A stretch of 64,000 nucleotides of DNA, taken from contig CM029112.1 in assembly GCA_016859345.1 (NCBI GenBank), forward strand, positions 14,954,089-15,018,088. The letters run 5' to 3'. The translations under genes were made by a program, and so were the position numbers. Source of the DNA: Istiophorus platypterus (lineage: Eukaryota; Chordata; Actinopteri; Istiophoriformes; Istiophoridae). The notes under the pieces were generated by a model, which made no database searches, was not told where the DNA came from, and worked only from the letters and a program-made list of their open reading frames with translations. This document shows, one piece after another, positions 25,044 through 39,500 of this stretch (the stretch's first letter is position 1; each line of letters begins with the position of its first letter).

Positions 25044-26202
25044 CCCACTGTGTCATCCTTGTCTGCATTGTGACCCCTAAGGCTGAGTGGAAATCTGGCA
25101 TTATTATTTATGATGAGCTCGGAGGGCTCAGCTGGATGGATGACGTTGCGATGAGCCCTATGTGACACTGTGTTTGTGTATGTGTGTGTACGTCCGCCTA
25201 GTCTGTCATCTCCATATAAATGGCCTGAGGGAGAGGGGATGGTTTCTATTTAAATTTGAGTGTGTTCAAACGTGTATGGCGCGCTACTGTGGCTATGAGC
25301 AACCAGCATCGTTCCGTCCAGTCACACAAATAAGCAAAACGATAATGACAAGACATTCATGAGGGCCAGTGAGTCTGGGCGTGCAGGCAGTTGTGGGTTT
25401 CACTGGTACATGGATTTGTAAGAAGCTTGAGATGAGCGACGAGGTAATGAAGTCGTGCAATGTGTTGCTGCCGAGTTGTGGTTAACGCTGCACAGGTCGC
25501 TGACTGTACAGGTTTGAGAGAGCTGGCTACCTATGTCTGTAACAGATTCAGTTTACAGATGGCTGTCTGGTTTTTTCTTTTTTTGGGTTGCTGCTTGCCT
25601 GGCCCATCTAAATACCATCCAGGCTCCACCTTTTTGCTGAGATGAGAATTTCCTGGCTGCAGACAAAGTAACAGGGAGCAGTAGAGACAAACTCCAGACA
25701 AGAAAGCATAGCTGTATAATTAAGTGGTGTGACAGCCGTTACAAGAATACTTATCAACAATGTCGAAAAATGTTGTCTGTCAGGGAACGTTTATTTGTTC
25801 CGCAGCTGTTAATGAAATCCCTTCTTTATATGTCTGCCGTGTTTTAAGTAATTTCAAAAACTGTCTTGCTCTTTTTTGATGTGGTCACAAGCACGTCTGC
25901 TTTTTCAAACTGTCGAATACACAATGAAGTTAGCAAAATTCTATACTTCTTTTACTGTCAGCGATCCCATGACCAAACCCTATAATGAGCTGAGATGCTT
26001 TCCTCAATTATCACCAACATGGGCACTGTAGTTCGAGTTAATCCCTTCATACAGTCTTGATGCTTTAAATGTGCACCACTTCACCAAGTACGTATCAATC
26101 CACAGCTGAAAATGTGCAAATTTGAACAATTTACACCTTTAAGCCTGAGATTTGCTTAAAACTGCAGTGCCCAAATGTTTTAGGAAATTACTGAGACTTA
26201 GA

Positions 26203-26204
<2 letters not shown>

Positions 26205-26267
<63 letters not shown>
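26205..26267. repeat. (TA)n microsatellite
   Basis: About 31 perfect TA units, self-complementary and able to form a cruciform. Confidence 0.95.
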
Positions 26268-26269
<2 letters not shown>

Positions 26270-26643
26270 TATATTTTTATTTAAATTTTTTTTTTTTTTT
26301 AAGATTTACAGGAAACAGTGGGCGTGGGGCTGACTGTCAGAATTGAGAAGTCAAGCTGGTTTTGGTTTGCCTGCAAATCACCCTTATCAAAACAATCTAA
26401 TGTGGTTTATCTAAAAAAAAGAAAACAGAAAATAAAAACAAGCCTTTACTCAGCTGACTAAACTAGCTATATTGTGAATGCTAAAGTTAACAGTCTATTT
26501 TGCAGACTTCGTATTCCCGTGTCTCTCCATATTTGCCTGCCTCTCAGGCCGTTCAGATAAAGTGAGATTCTCTGTTTCTCTCGTTCTTTATCTCTCTACT
26601 CTCTGCATCTCAATCACTGCTCCCCTCTCCTACCACATCTTCG

Positions 26644-26680
<37 letters not shown>
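26644..26680. repeat. (GT)n microsatellite
   Basis: About 18 GT units. Confidence 0.95.
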
Positions 26681-26682
<2 letters not shown>

Positions 26683-28390
26683 ACTCGTTCTAAATCTGGA
26701 TGTGTGACCCAGAAAACTATTCATAAAGAGTATTTCATCTCGTGTCTATATGAATTTCGTTCATAATACATTAATTCTACTGTATGACGCTGTTGTGTCA
26801 CTAAATCAGGATGGGTAGACAAAATTTTTTTTAACTCTTCACTTCTTTGTCAATACAATTTGAATACCAAAAGCTGTATTTTTTGGCATGTGCAACATAT
26901 AAAGTCAAGATTTAAGTTTTACAGGGTTTTTTTTTTTTGGAGCCTTAATTTGTTTTGCTTTAAAATCTCAAAAAAGGAAAAAGAAAAAAAAAGGCTTTTA
27001 TAGCTGACAAATGCTGCTAATTGGTATTCAACCAAAATAATTCATCTTTGTAGCAACTCTGAGGTGCGGATTTATTTTGCCTAATCCCTGTATTTCCCCT
27101 GAACCACAAATATATGAAGTTATTTCCCTTTATTTCGGCAGGAGAGGCTCAAATGAATATTACTCCTCACATGTGTATAGACAAGCCACGTCCAGCTGTT
27201 CTCATAGAGAGCTAACGCAGAGAATAATTCGCTATGTGCGTATATTAGTCTGTGTGTTTTGACGGCATTCTAGAGAGATCTCTTTCCACTTTGTCTTCCA
27301 CTTGTTACCTAAACATGCCAATTCAGGTAAGTCAATCAGCCGTTGGATGCTTCACTTGTCATTGCATGTATTTATTAGCCTTTACAGCATATAAACACAA
27401 CTTTAAAAAAATCCTTTCTTTCATTTCACACATTAAATGTACAAGTTATTCCACTGTGAAAATTAAGTATAAACCATTGCATCTCAGCCTCAGATTTTCA
27501 TTTGACCCTCCCTCTCATATTTAATCAGCAGCATCTGATAAAAATCTGCGTCGGGACCATTCTGAATGCATTGTTTACTGTTGGAAATTTGGTGACGACT
27601 CATAACGGTATCTGACATAGGTTGAAGCTGATATTTGTGAAACTGCAACGTGCTGTGAAAGACGACTGGAGTTTCCAAACCCCGGAGGTATCATGGGACT
27701 GTACAGTAACTCTGTTTGCTTTTTTCTGACTTATTTGACAGGACTAATAGATCTCTAGTTCTTCCTCTCATCTTCTGCTCTAAGGTCTGCATGCGGTCGA
27801 CATCTCAGTCAGCATGCAGAGCAGCCTTTCTTAGCTCCAAGGGCAGCCATCCCTGCTCCACAATCTATATATTATATAAAAAGGATTTAATTCGTTCTGC
27901 TTTGCACTGAAAAAATAGTGCAAAGTTAAGAGAGACTTGGAAACATACCCTAAAACATTTTGCACACACAATTGTAAACCCTCACAGAGCCAAACAGTGA
28001 TACAGGGATTCATTTCAGTCAAATAAAGTTTAGAAGTAAAGACACAAACATTCAGCCAGTGCACAAATGACTTCTCTGTCTCCCATAACAAACTGAAATA
28101 ATGCAGCTTTTCTCATTTTTCACTGTGTAAGAGAGTTGTTTTTAATGTCTGACAATGTATGAATTATGTAAATCTCCTTGATGTCATTTCTGTATTTGTC
28201 CTGCAAACAGCAACTCTCAACTTTTCCAACAAAGAAAGTCAAGGGCACCATCTTGTACATTGTTGTCATAACCCGCAAGACATCTGTATCTGTCTTCAGA
28301 CTGACAAGTCCGTCCTGTCTGTCCTGTGTACTCATCTCGGCAAATAACTAAATAACTAGTGTTTTGTGTGTGCGTGTGTGTGTGGTGGTT

Positions 28391-28407
28391 GGGGGGGGGG
28401 GGGGGGG
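28391..28407. repeat. G17 homopolymer
   Basis: Longest G run in the window, preceded by a short GT tract at about 28364-28384. It could form G-quadruplexes, and its length is uncertain in any assembly. Confidence 0.85.
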
Positions 28408-29943
28408 TTACAGTCCCTGCGACTTTGCCTTCCAGGCAAAAAGCATTTTGAATGTTAATGGGATTTGGTGTAGACAAAGAAGAAATCAATAGCCCGACTC
28501 CATTAGCCTTTCAATGTACAGCACACAATGGAAGAATGCAAAGTAAAGGTCTGAGGCATAAAGAAGAAAAAAAAAAAAAAATCAATAAAACGATTTTTGC
28601 ATTAACAGTTTTAGCACTCAAATAAACATCGTAAACACTTTCTGAATATACTGATACACAGAAGAGGCTCGTTATGATACAAATGTAGGACAAGTGCTAC
28701 CACTCAACTCACTATAAACAGTTATTGTTGCTATTTGTGTTTACTCGTCGTGACGTTAGCCATTCGATCATTTACCTATTTATCCGCTCACGGAATATAA
28801 AGTGGTGGTGGTGAAGAGCAAACCTCTGTAGCACCACATTGGACTGTCAGTAGTTTTATGTTCAGTATCATACAAGTATGTCTGTAAATACGCTCTGTGA
28901 GTACATTTTCATGTTAAAACTCTGCTTTCATCAGATGCGATGGTACCAATTTTAAAGCCACACTCACTCACACAGTAGCACCAATCACTGAGGTAGTTCC
29001 CAGTTGTGTTGTTGGTTCATTTAGTATAACTTTTCAATTCAGTTGATCCAGGGAAGCAGCTGCTTTGCAATTTGCTTGATCCACAACGTATGTACACTTG
29101 GCCTAGATCACAGCAGCCTATTTAATGTGCAGCAAGCGACAGACCTGATGTAAAAGAAAAACTTTTTGGTGTTTACGTGCTTTTCGACTGTATGTTCTTG
29201 GTGTTCGTTTTGTTTGGTCGTCCATGCAAATTTCACATGAAAACTTGGGAAAAAAGATTTACAAACTCCATAATTCAGTTGTTCGATAACTGAGGCCAAA
29301 TGGGTGAAAAACCTTTGGTAGTGTTTAAGTCATAATAATTTAGGAGAGGCAGCTACGGTCCAACTCCAGATGTCCAGGCCTCAGTCATGACCTCCCACAG
29401 AACAAAGAGTTCAGCCAGCCAAGCGGCCGGTTTTTCAACATGAGAAGAATTTCAAAGGTTTTAGATGCAAACATGTGAATCTGTAAAAACATCTCTAGAA
29501 ATGAGAAACACAGGAGAAAAAGAAAAACTCCTTTCCAGTCAAACTTTTTTTGTTCCACTAATGAGCAACATCATGCTCAGGAGTGGTTCCTTACTGAAAA
29601 CTGCCATGCAGAAGTCAACTTAAAGACTGATCCCACAAGTTTAGTTTAAAGTTCAGATGTTCACTAAGCCTGTTAGCAAGAAGTAACCCTAGAATGAAAA
29701 AGCTGGTGCAGAGCAGTCTTTGCTGTGTTAACGGGACAGATGTTGTGAAAACTGTTATTTTTGGCATTTCTTCACACACATTCTAGGTCAAGTCATGAAT
29801 TTATAGAGCTTAATCTTTCAGGTGAGGGGCCCGTTTTGTTTCGATGTTAATTTCTTATTTTGAAGTTTCCTTTCTCCGGCTTGATGTATTCAAATAACAA
29901 AAATGATGCCAGGCCTGCTCTGTTTTTCCAGGTGATGACCAGA

Positions 29944-30555
29944 CTAGCTTGTGCTCTTACGTCCTTGTACTGGAGGGCTGGTGCTGCCTCTCTTCCTCTG
30001 TGCTGGCGGTGTGCTCACTTTGTCCCTCAGGTCTTTAGGGTTGCACAGCCTGCTAAAGCTGAAGGTAAATGGAGCCCTTCCTTCTTCCTGCATCTGTGAT
30101 ACCGTCTGGTTCTGGGAATGAGGATGGAGATGCGACTGTATGTTTGAGTGTGCGTGGAGAAAGGAGGCTTGGGGTTTCGTGTAAGGATGTTGATTCCGTG
30201 ATTGTCCAAGTTCTGCCCTGCTCTGTGCCTCTTGAGGCTGTTGAGAAAGGAGGCTCTGCTGGCTTTGGGAGACCTTGACCTGCTTCTTCCCAGCTGCAGG
30301 CCTGAAAGCACCCAATGCAAGAGGAGGGGGGGGCCTGGACAGGGGTCTGCAGGGAGATGAGGTATTATGCAAAACCTGGAAACTACCATGGAGCAACTTG
30401 CTTTCTGCCTGGTTCAACTGACGGCTTCCAGAGGGACGAGCCCCCAAAGGCTCGCTGGCTGAGAGGGGTCGAGGAGATCTGGATGGTCGGGATGGGGAGG
30501 CCGTCCCACTGTCCCGTTGCTGTCCTCTTGAAAGCTTGGAAGGACTACGCAAACG
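29944..30555 (-). CDS. fam83g: fam83g last coding exon
   Basis: The exon begins after a ctccttag acceptor (30556-30563 on the reverse strand) and codes 203 residues, ending with TAG at 29944-29946. The sequence is Ser/Gln/Arg-rich with a more ordered-looking stretch PFTFSFSRLCNPKDLRDKVS near the end. It joins in phase 0 to exon 4. The exon assignment rests on the acceptor, the open frame and the tail's resemblance to human FAM83G. Confidence 0.78.
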   Translation of the reverse strand, partial: RLRSPSKLSRGQQRDSGTASPSRPSRSPRPLSASEPLGARPSGSRQLNQAESKLLHGSFQVLHNTSSPCRPLSRPPPPLALGAFRPAAGKKQVKVSQSQQSLLSQQPQEAQSRAELGQSRNQHPYTKPQASFLHAHSNIQSHLHPHSQNQTVSQMQEEGRAPFTFSFSRLCNPKDLRDKVSTPPAQRKRGSTSPPVQGRKSTS

Positions 30556-33500
30556 CTAAGGAGGGGAGGGGATGAAGAGAAGAGAATTAGAGGAAAAGTA
30601 TAATGTATGTGTAATGAGGTATCAGTACATTTGACAGGTTTCAGCAGACACAGAATTACAGTAGTGTGCTTTGGACTTATTGACAATCAAGTGTAAAATA
30701 TGTAGGCTGACAAATGCTTCACTGAGTAACATATAGACATTGTTGCAAATGGAAAATAGAGGTGGACGGGTGCCAAATTGAGCTCTGCTTTATTTTGACT
30801 TTTGTTAATGTTAAATGACTGAACTGAGTTAGAACATGCCAACGCCAACACCACCACCACCACCACCTGATTTGAGCAGACTATTGTTAGATAAAAAGTG
30901 TAGACTCGGGCCAATGGCGAGTGAGTTAGACATGAAACTATCAATCTTTTACAGGTTCATTAATAGTGCATCAGTGTGAATGTGAGTGCCGCTTCATTAA
31001 AAATATGTCACTTTAATTCACATAGTCTCCTTGTTCAATAATAAACAAGTGTCGTGTGTTTTAAGTTAGTGACGCTCTGCTGGTGCATACTGAAAAGACC
31101 TACACACACACACACACACACACGCACACAAGCAATGTTGAATAGCTGATAGAACGATAGGCAGACAGACGGACAGACACTTTTCGTTTCAAAAGCCTAT
31201 TTAAAAGACACACAGACACACACACTCTCTGACTTTGTTAAATATTTGACACGTTCAAAGAGCTGACTGTTCAGGCAGCTTTGGGGCTGACTGAGCACCA
31301 ACAGATCTGAGCTAATGACTGTAACCCCATGAGATGAGCAGCTGAAATTTTGCAGCAGGGTCATTTCATTTGGTTCCAGCCTCCTGCTGATAATATGTTG
31401 GCTCAGTCTATTCAGCATGTTAATGTAATTTGGGTATTAACAGTGAAGCAAAACCTAGTATGATTAAAATAGAAAAGAATATAAATGGACTTCATGATTA
31501 AATATTAGTGATAATTTAAATGATACAGAGAAACAAACTTGTCACTTAGGAAGTGAACATTTTCATGGTTCACTTTAAACATTATCTATTTAAACATTAT
31601 CTATTTAAAAAATGGGCCATTACAGGAAATGTTTGACAATTTGGGAAACATTTTTTCGTACCGAAGTAAAATGAGAAGATTGATGCCACTCTCACGTCTG
31701 CATGCTAAACAGGAAGCTACGGCTAAAAGTCGGCCGATGTAACTCAGCACGATCACTACGTGTGGTGGGAACGGTCCAGAGGTAACAAAATACGCGTCGG
31801 CACCGCCGAAGATCAGTGTAAAAATGACAAATAGGTTATTTTCTGGCTGGTGCCTTGCAAGCAGAAAAATTCATTACTCAGACCAAGAAATAGCGCGGCA
31901 CGCCCATAACATCATTTTAACACTGTGGCTATTGTACAGATAAACCACTACAATATAACATGTCGATCCCTGAGCTTTAGAGGTGGTTTTGTCACCTTTC
32001 GACCTTTCTAGTCTTTATTCTAGCTTCAGATCCTGCTTAAAGAACTACAGTCTATGGCACAGACAAGCACCAAACATTCAAATGGTATCAACCGTCTCAT
32101 TTCAACTCCCTTTTTCTTTATTGCCTGTGGATGGAGATAAATTTTCTTCTGTTAAACGATGGTGAAGTCTGCCAGAACTAACTTTATCACTTGAATAAAC
32201 AATACATTCATATTCATACGTCTTAGTTAACATAAAATAAAAATTATTTACAAATATGACACTCTGTGCTCTATTATAAAATTCCTGATTGAGGAAACTC
32301 ACTCACTGCAAAGGTTTACCGAAGAAACCTTTATGAAATATCTCTGTAAAGATGTGCAGCATGTGAAAGTGCATCAGTTGTGAACTGTGCTTAACTTTTA
32401 CATCCCTGGGCTACGCTAAACAAAATACTAGAGTTTAGAAAATGAAAAAAGTAATGATTTTTTTTTTAATTAACCTGCATGGTGGCTTTAAAAGTTAAAA
32501 TTTTGTTTGATGAGGGGAAGGATTTTGAATATTGTTCATACCCACTGCTCCTCAGTGTCTGTGGTTGACTGGGGCCTGCCTCTCCTCTCCACACCGCTGG
32601 GTCTTACAGCTGCCTTGTCCACTACCTTCTCTTTGTCCGGTTTCTCAGAGGAAACCCTCCCTGTCCTAATGTCACCAGTGGACAGTCGCCTTCCATCTCT
32701 TGCCTTACTAGTTAACTCTCTCTGAGTCACTCCTCTGTCGGCCGGTCTCTCTGCTGCTAATTGGCTTGGCCCCTGCTTTCTGTTAAGGGATTGGGGTTTG
32801 GCCCTCCTGGCTTTTTCTACAGCCTTTGTCGATTCTTTAGCCTGTTTAAGGTGATCTGCTGTTCTCTTAGTTTCATTTCTGCCTCTCCTCTCTGTGCTCT
32901 GGGAACCTCTCTCTCTCCTCTCTGTCACACTTATTTTCCTCCCCTTTTCAGCCTGTTCTCTTCCATTTTCTTCATTTGTGGGTTCCTTCTCCTCCCCAAT
33001 TTTCACTTTCTCAAGTAATGGGGAAGGAGTGGAAACTCTAACAGGCGAAGACAAACTCTGTGTTTCACTGCTAGAGGTATTGTTGTCTGTACCGCCTAAC
33101 GTAGTAGCACGAATGGTATTATTTACGTGTGAAGGACTGCGGGAAGGGGTGGTAATGGTTGTAACATTTGGGCTATTTGTGCGTTTGAAGCTATCACGAT
33201 CCACCGTCATCTCCTGGCTGCAAAAATCTGCTGAGTCGAAAACAGGGTCATGGAAAGGAGAGTCACTACACTCGTAATACTCCTCGGAGGTGGTGGAGAG
33301 GGTGGAGTCCTCCCTCGGGGGGAAGCACCCGTCGCCAACGTCGGGCGTAGGTGTTCGGGAGGCCGGAGTGTACGGCCTCGGGTCTGGCGCGCGTGGAAGA
33401 AACCCGTCTGGAGTCGGAGTGCGCAGCACAGCAGCGATCGGCCGCGGTTCTGGCTCGGCGGTCGGCGAACGCAAGTCTGGCATGATTGTGTCGGACAGAT

Positions 33501-36500
33501 GTAAGCGCAGGGGTCTCTCTGGAGTGTGTGTGCTTCTCCGCACTCTGAGGGTCTGTTGGTGTTCTTGAGGGGTGATACTCACGTGTGTGTTGTGTTTTGC
33601 TGCATTTGGCTTAATGTCTGCGTGGTGTGCTGATCTTACACTGGGATTACCTTGCTGACCGCGCGTACTGTCATCACCGCTGTCTTTGGATATGTATGCG
33701 TTAGGTGTCGCAGAGACCGGAGCGTGTGTTGAGGACTTTAAAGAGTACACACGCTCTGCCATATCTAATGGATTCAATTCACAATATGATATTCTCTGAC
33801 GTTCATGTGCTCTTTCAAGGTACGTTTTGTGCTGTGTTACATTTTCACTTTTTTCATTTGGCGCGTCAGCAACCTCGCAGCCTATACGGGCTTTCTCTGT
33901 GGCCTTGCAGTCTGTCTCTGTCTTTGTGGTTATTTTGCAGTCTGTTGATGTCATACTCTTGGGTTCAACTTTTGTAATTATCTCTTGAATATTAACACTA
34001 TCTGCCTTTGGTGCCGCAGTTATCAAAACAACTGATTGGGCTTGTGGTTTGGTTCCAGTTGCAGATTGCTTTGCTGCTCTGTCATCGTATGGTCCAACAG
34101 TTTCCTCACCCTCTGTCCCTCGGGAAGCGACATTCTGCTTTTGCTGTGGAGCTTCTTCTGGACTTCCTGTGTTCTCGGAGTCTATCTGAGCTCCGGTTTT
34201 GCTTCTATTGTTGTTCTGCAGTTGTGGGACAGCCGCCGGCTCTTTTTCTGGCGGTGTCTGAACTGCAATTTCTACATCAGGCTTACTGTGGAGCACTAGT
34301 TGCCCTGTGCTGTGCTCAGGTCTCTTCTGGGTGCCGGTCCCATCGTCCCTGATAACCATTTGGACAGTACGAGGTTTAGGGATAGGGTGAGTTGAGATCA
34401 ACGAAGAGGATGGAGGGAGAGGAGGATTTAAAACCGTAGAAGAGATAAGATGAGGAACGGAAGAAAAGCAGCTAGTGGAGGATTGAGAAGTGGAAACACT
34501 GGTAGCTGTCCTTGAGTTCACTGGAAGAATGGAGATAGGATTTTTCTCAAAACGGGAGGAGGAACTGACGGACTGAGGGTGCATGACGGAAGCAGATGAG
34601 GTGGAAATGTGGCTGGAGATGGCGGGAGTCTGGATTTTGGGAGTCAGTACAGAAGCTGTGTGTTGCTGCTGATGAACAACCTGTGTGTGTGAATCTGTCT
34701 GCGGCATCTCTGTCTTTGTTTGTGTGGGTTGTTCAGAGTTTGAGTGTGAGTTGGTGATGGACTCCAAGGTGTGTGTCCTGTCCACGGCAGGACCCTTTGT
34801 GGTGACAGTTTGTGTTGTGTGTGGAGGCCTTCCAGCGTCAGGAGTGGATGTTTTGGTGCTGGACTGAAAAAGAGTGTGTGCACTGAGGTGAGGTGTAGTG
34901 TTGTGGCCTGCACCTTGATTGGTAGGTGTGTGTGAATGCAGTTTATTACCAGTGTTTAGAGACTTGGTTGTGTCTTTGTCAGGTTGAGACTTTTGCTCAG
35001 ATGCGGATGATTCCTGTTCAGGCGCTTCTCCTTTAGTCTTGATGTCACCAGGCTCTGCGTTGAGTTGTGTTGGCTCAACACCGTCTACCACTGACTCTTC
35101 TGCTTTTGTTTTATTTTGAGTTGGCTGGAGTTTATTCATCTGCTCATGTTTAGCGGTAGGATGTCTGGCCTGGGAAACCTCTGGCAGGGTTTCCTTAGGC
35201 ATGCTGAATGGAGTGCTAAACCTGATTGCTTGGCTTGTTTCAAACATCTCAGATCGCTGCAGATGGAGCGGAGTTGGTTTGGTGGTATCCCGAATATTTA
35301 TGAACCCAATTACGTCACTGGGGGGGTCAGGCTCTGGCCAAGTGGGCAGGTATGAGATTAGGCATGCCTTTTCTAAATTGATGAGTCCAGGATGGCAGGG
35401 AGCCTCCCGTGCAGCATCTTTACTACTCCTCCTCCGCCCCCTCTTCTTGGTTTCTGGGACCTCTGGTTCCTTGGAGTTCTCTGAATTTTCAGGCTCGTTG
35501 GGGCTGTTGTTGTTGCCAGCAGAGGGGATCTGGTTGCCTGCAGCAACCAGGGCATATTTGGGGTTGTACAGTTTCTTAAGAACAGCGGCAGAAGGAGGGG
35601 CGACAGGGGCCGGCTGTGGGAGGGGCTCGGGCTCAGGTTCAGGCTCCGTGGTGACCTGCCGGAGGTCGACGGAGCTGGAGTTCAGGAAAAGGAAGTGAAA
35701 CAGCCGGTCGAAGGCCTCCACTGCCTGGCCTTTGACCACGGTGATGAGATTTCTGTTCAGCCGTGAGGACATCCATGTGAAACTACAGAAAACACAGCAA
35801 ATACAAGGTTAGGTTGCATTAACTCTACGCCAACACATGACGAAACAAAGCCAGATCAATGAAAATACGCTGAGACTAAGTAAACAGCAAAAACTGAACC
35901 AGGCTGGTAGATTCTGGTCTGAATCAAAAAATGCCACAGGTACTTTCTCATTACTAGCACTAGCTACAGTTTGCCAAGTGACATATTTGCTGTTGGTGTT
36001 GCCAAATAATGTCTATGAAGTTAAAGGGCTGATTTTCAGTTCCTAAGGGTGTTTGAGATAAAGGGATAAAGTATCAAGCTTATGCTTATGTCTATGGATT
36101 GCAGCTTGCCATTGACTACAAAGGACTTACACTCAAGTTTTATCATCAGAGCCAAAACTAAACATGTTGCTGTCCAATTAATTAGGAACCGAACTGTACA
36201 TGCATTTATTTCTTGTGTGCATCGGATACATTTACAACCAGTTCATCTAGTTTGTAGAGAATGCTACAGAACGCTAATAGACAAGATGAATTCTTTATTC
36301 ATATCGGCCCCACTCCATGCTCATGGAACCACAGACAGGTGGAGCACAGAGAGATAATCTGTGTCTTTCAGTCATTGTCTTTCTTAGTTTTTATCTCTCT
36401 CTCACACATTCTCACAGATAAACACAAGCACACACACATAAAGCACACTGACCTGTACGACCCAGACACGGCTTTGTCTCCATCAATGAACATGAATCTA

Positions 36501-39500
36501 TGTCCCAGTTGACCTCTGACCTTGGTGCACGACCGAGTATAGAACTCTGCTCCTTCTGTGCAGCGAACACGAAGGTGCTGTAACACATAAACGTACACAG
36601 AGGGTATTTATGTCAAACCTCCTCCACATCCAGAGCTAACTAATGTGTGACCTATGTAATGCACGGTTGCAAAACATTGCTTTGCCACAGTGCTTACTTC
36701 ATCTTGTAACACTGTGTAATTTGTTTTCTTTTTTAGTCAAGAAAATAGGAAAATGAACCGGAAGTTACAATTACAACAAATATCCCAAATATCTAATATC
36801 AAGAATACAAAAAATATACTTTATATTTTTTGAGGTGATCCTATCTCTCTCTTTGAATATCTATTGACTGATTGATGGTCAAGGTGTATGTAAATAATAA
36901 TTTCTTTAAGAAAACATACAATAACATATGCGGGACACCAGTTAGGTAGACAGGTACCACTTAGGACAAAAATATCCGTATAAACTTAGGACATAACTGC
37001 CAAATGTCACAATCGCAAAGTTAAGAATTTAGACGGAATATTTATCCTGTATCCCTATTTTTTGAATTGCATTTTAGAGTGCAAGCTGCATCCCAAATCT
37101 GCAGTTGGATGCGCCACTGTCAGCATTTTTTTACTGGAATTAAACATAATGAGCCAAAAATATCTCCCATTTAAAAGACTCCACATGCATCAGAACTACG
37201 CAGCCATCTTTTGCCGATTTCTGGGGGACATGACCAGTGTATCCATTAGCCATTAACCCTGGCATACTGTTTGCCAGTTGACGATCTATTTGTCATCTGT
37301 CTGAATTCCCTTTTTCTAGTGATAAACTAGAAAACTGTGACTTAATGATTTATGCCGAGGCCGTCCAGACACTCCATTATTTTAGTCTAGGTTTGTGATG
37401 GCCTGTGATGGTCTAATGATTCATGAAATTTTGATGGTTTTTAAGTTTGGTTTATAAGTTTAGACTTAGATCATCTCATTTGGGGAGGAGCACGGGTTCA
37501 GCCTGGCCTTTAGTTCCTCTGAAAGACAACTGCAGTTCTCTTGGAAGAGCCAGGCCCAGAACTGTGATGCAACCAAATAAATTATATAACCAGCTGTCTT
37601 GATATAGTAGACTCTTCCTGGTATGGTTTGCCTCACTTTGGAAACATTTTTTCCCCTCCCTTCCTTGGGTCCCACCCATCATTTTTATCTGTCCCTCAGT
37701 GCATTCCTTTGGCTAACCTATCAGATAAAATCAGAAAATTTCATTGTGTATATGTTTGTGTGTGTGTTTGTGTGTGTGCACATTCGCGTGCATGTGTATT
37801 CATCCCTAAGCTGCACATGATGAATGCTTAAGCTGTCATACAATGAATTTTATGTAAGCACACAACTAGCAAACAAGCTTTAATTATGTGGATTTGCATA
37901 GTTTGTAAAAATACATCTGTGGCTCCCTGTAACAGAGGTGTTACATATCCACAAGCCTCTTTAAACAGCTGAAGAGTAAGAAGAATCTGGCACCTTTTTG
38001 CTATGTCAACTCATCTCACCACTCCCCACCTCTCCTCCTCCTCCTCCTCCTCCTCCTCCTCCTCCTCCTCCTCCTCCCATCCTATCTATCCACTCCTCCA
38101 CCTACTCGCTCTTGTCACTTACAGCTTACAGTGAAAAGTCAAGCTGGCCTCTTCCTGCCAGTCAACCACTCACACAGAAGCCCAGGCCCCACTATCAAAA
38201 TTTCTGGGATGCCCCGTAGTACCCACAGTGATGAGCTCCCATCACAGACTCATGTTGGAGAGCCATCCAAACCTTAATGGTTATATACTCTTCTTTGGCA
38301 GTAGAAAAGAATAAAGCGCAAATTGCTATATTAGACTGTGGCCTTTCCTGCTGCTTTGCTTATAATCCAGATCCAGATGATATTGCAAGTCTGTCAGACT
38401 GTTACTGCCTTTGTGTTTCACTTCAGTTACTCCAAGGCATGAACTGACAGAGGGGAGTTTGTGTGTGTGTGTGTTACATTAAACTGTGTGTGCCTGTTCC
38501 TTTATATCTCCATTTTCTCCATGTGTGGGTCAATAGTTCTGTCGTCATGCATAAGTACGTTGGTGTACACCTAGTCTCGCTCAGCCAGACCTCACTCCGT
38601 CAGTGCTGGAGAGTGGTCTGGCTGCACCCATTAACATTGTGCCAAAGGGGGGAAAGGGGGTATTTCTATCACAATTGTCTCGGGAGGCGCTAAGCCTGAG
38701 GTTGCAGCGATGGTGCCCCTGCAAAATAAGTGTCAGGGGGCAGATTTGCAATTGGGGACTTGATCACTGTCATTTAAAATTGTCAGATCATTGCAAAATA
38801 GCCACAAAAACACTAAAAGACATATATTCAAATGTGTGTTTGCATTATGCAAATCTTTGTCAAAATTTGCCATTTTCACCCTTTAGGTTGCCGGCTTGAG
38901 CTCGGTTTCCTGTAGTGAAGGGGATTTTAGAACGGTAACAGAAAGATAGTGGAAGCCACACAAGCAACGGCAGGCTTTTAAGCACTGTCTTCATCCAGTG
39001 AGTCAGACTAGTTAAAACCCATGTGAGAATAACCTCTGCTGATGTATGTATATCTATTAACATCTCAGTACCTCACTTCTGCCTGTCAAATACTAATGTA
39101 AAGCAGTGTATACTCAACAGTAAACAGCACACTGAACATAATTAGTTTAGGATATTTAGAGCCTCTAATGTATGTAGGATTTTCTAAATTGGCAGACTAA
39201 AGCAAGCGAGAAAAAAAACGCTAACCATTATACCTTATCATCATTATCATCTGCTGTTCCACGAAAATAATGACACCTCACCAGAGATTTTTTTTTATCC
39301 TGTTTGATGGTTTGGCAAGCATGATTGAGAGATTTATCTCTTAATAATCTATTTCCCTGGAAACACTGTTATATTCACATCCTGACATGACCAAGTTCTG
39401 AGTTAGTTTCTCATGGTAACCGGCCAATTATGGCGTGAAACACTTGAGGTAGGCACAATGTGATTCATCTGCAGTACAGTGCCACCTGGAAGGGTTTGCT

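Larger units (their letters stand above)
15967..29943. other. sphk2 3' UTR and intergenic DNA between convergent genes
   Basis: No coding exon is recognised in about 14 kb. The sphk2 3' UTR must start here. AATAAA hexamers in its orientation occur at 18137, 18206 and 18483 among others, but none is clearly the used site. The rest is AT-rich with microsatellites at 17341-17408, 24852-24909, 24987-25043, 26205-26267 and 26644-26680, and G-runs at 17930 and 28391. The listed small frames all lack recognisable domains. Confidence 0.6.

Noticed and set aside
32507..35698. Many plus-strand open frames up to 165 aa
   Set aside because: All lie opposite the large fam83g exon 4, and their Leu/Ser/Cys-rich content is what the reverse complement of that exon produces.
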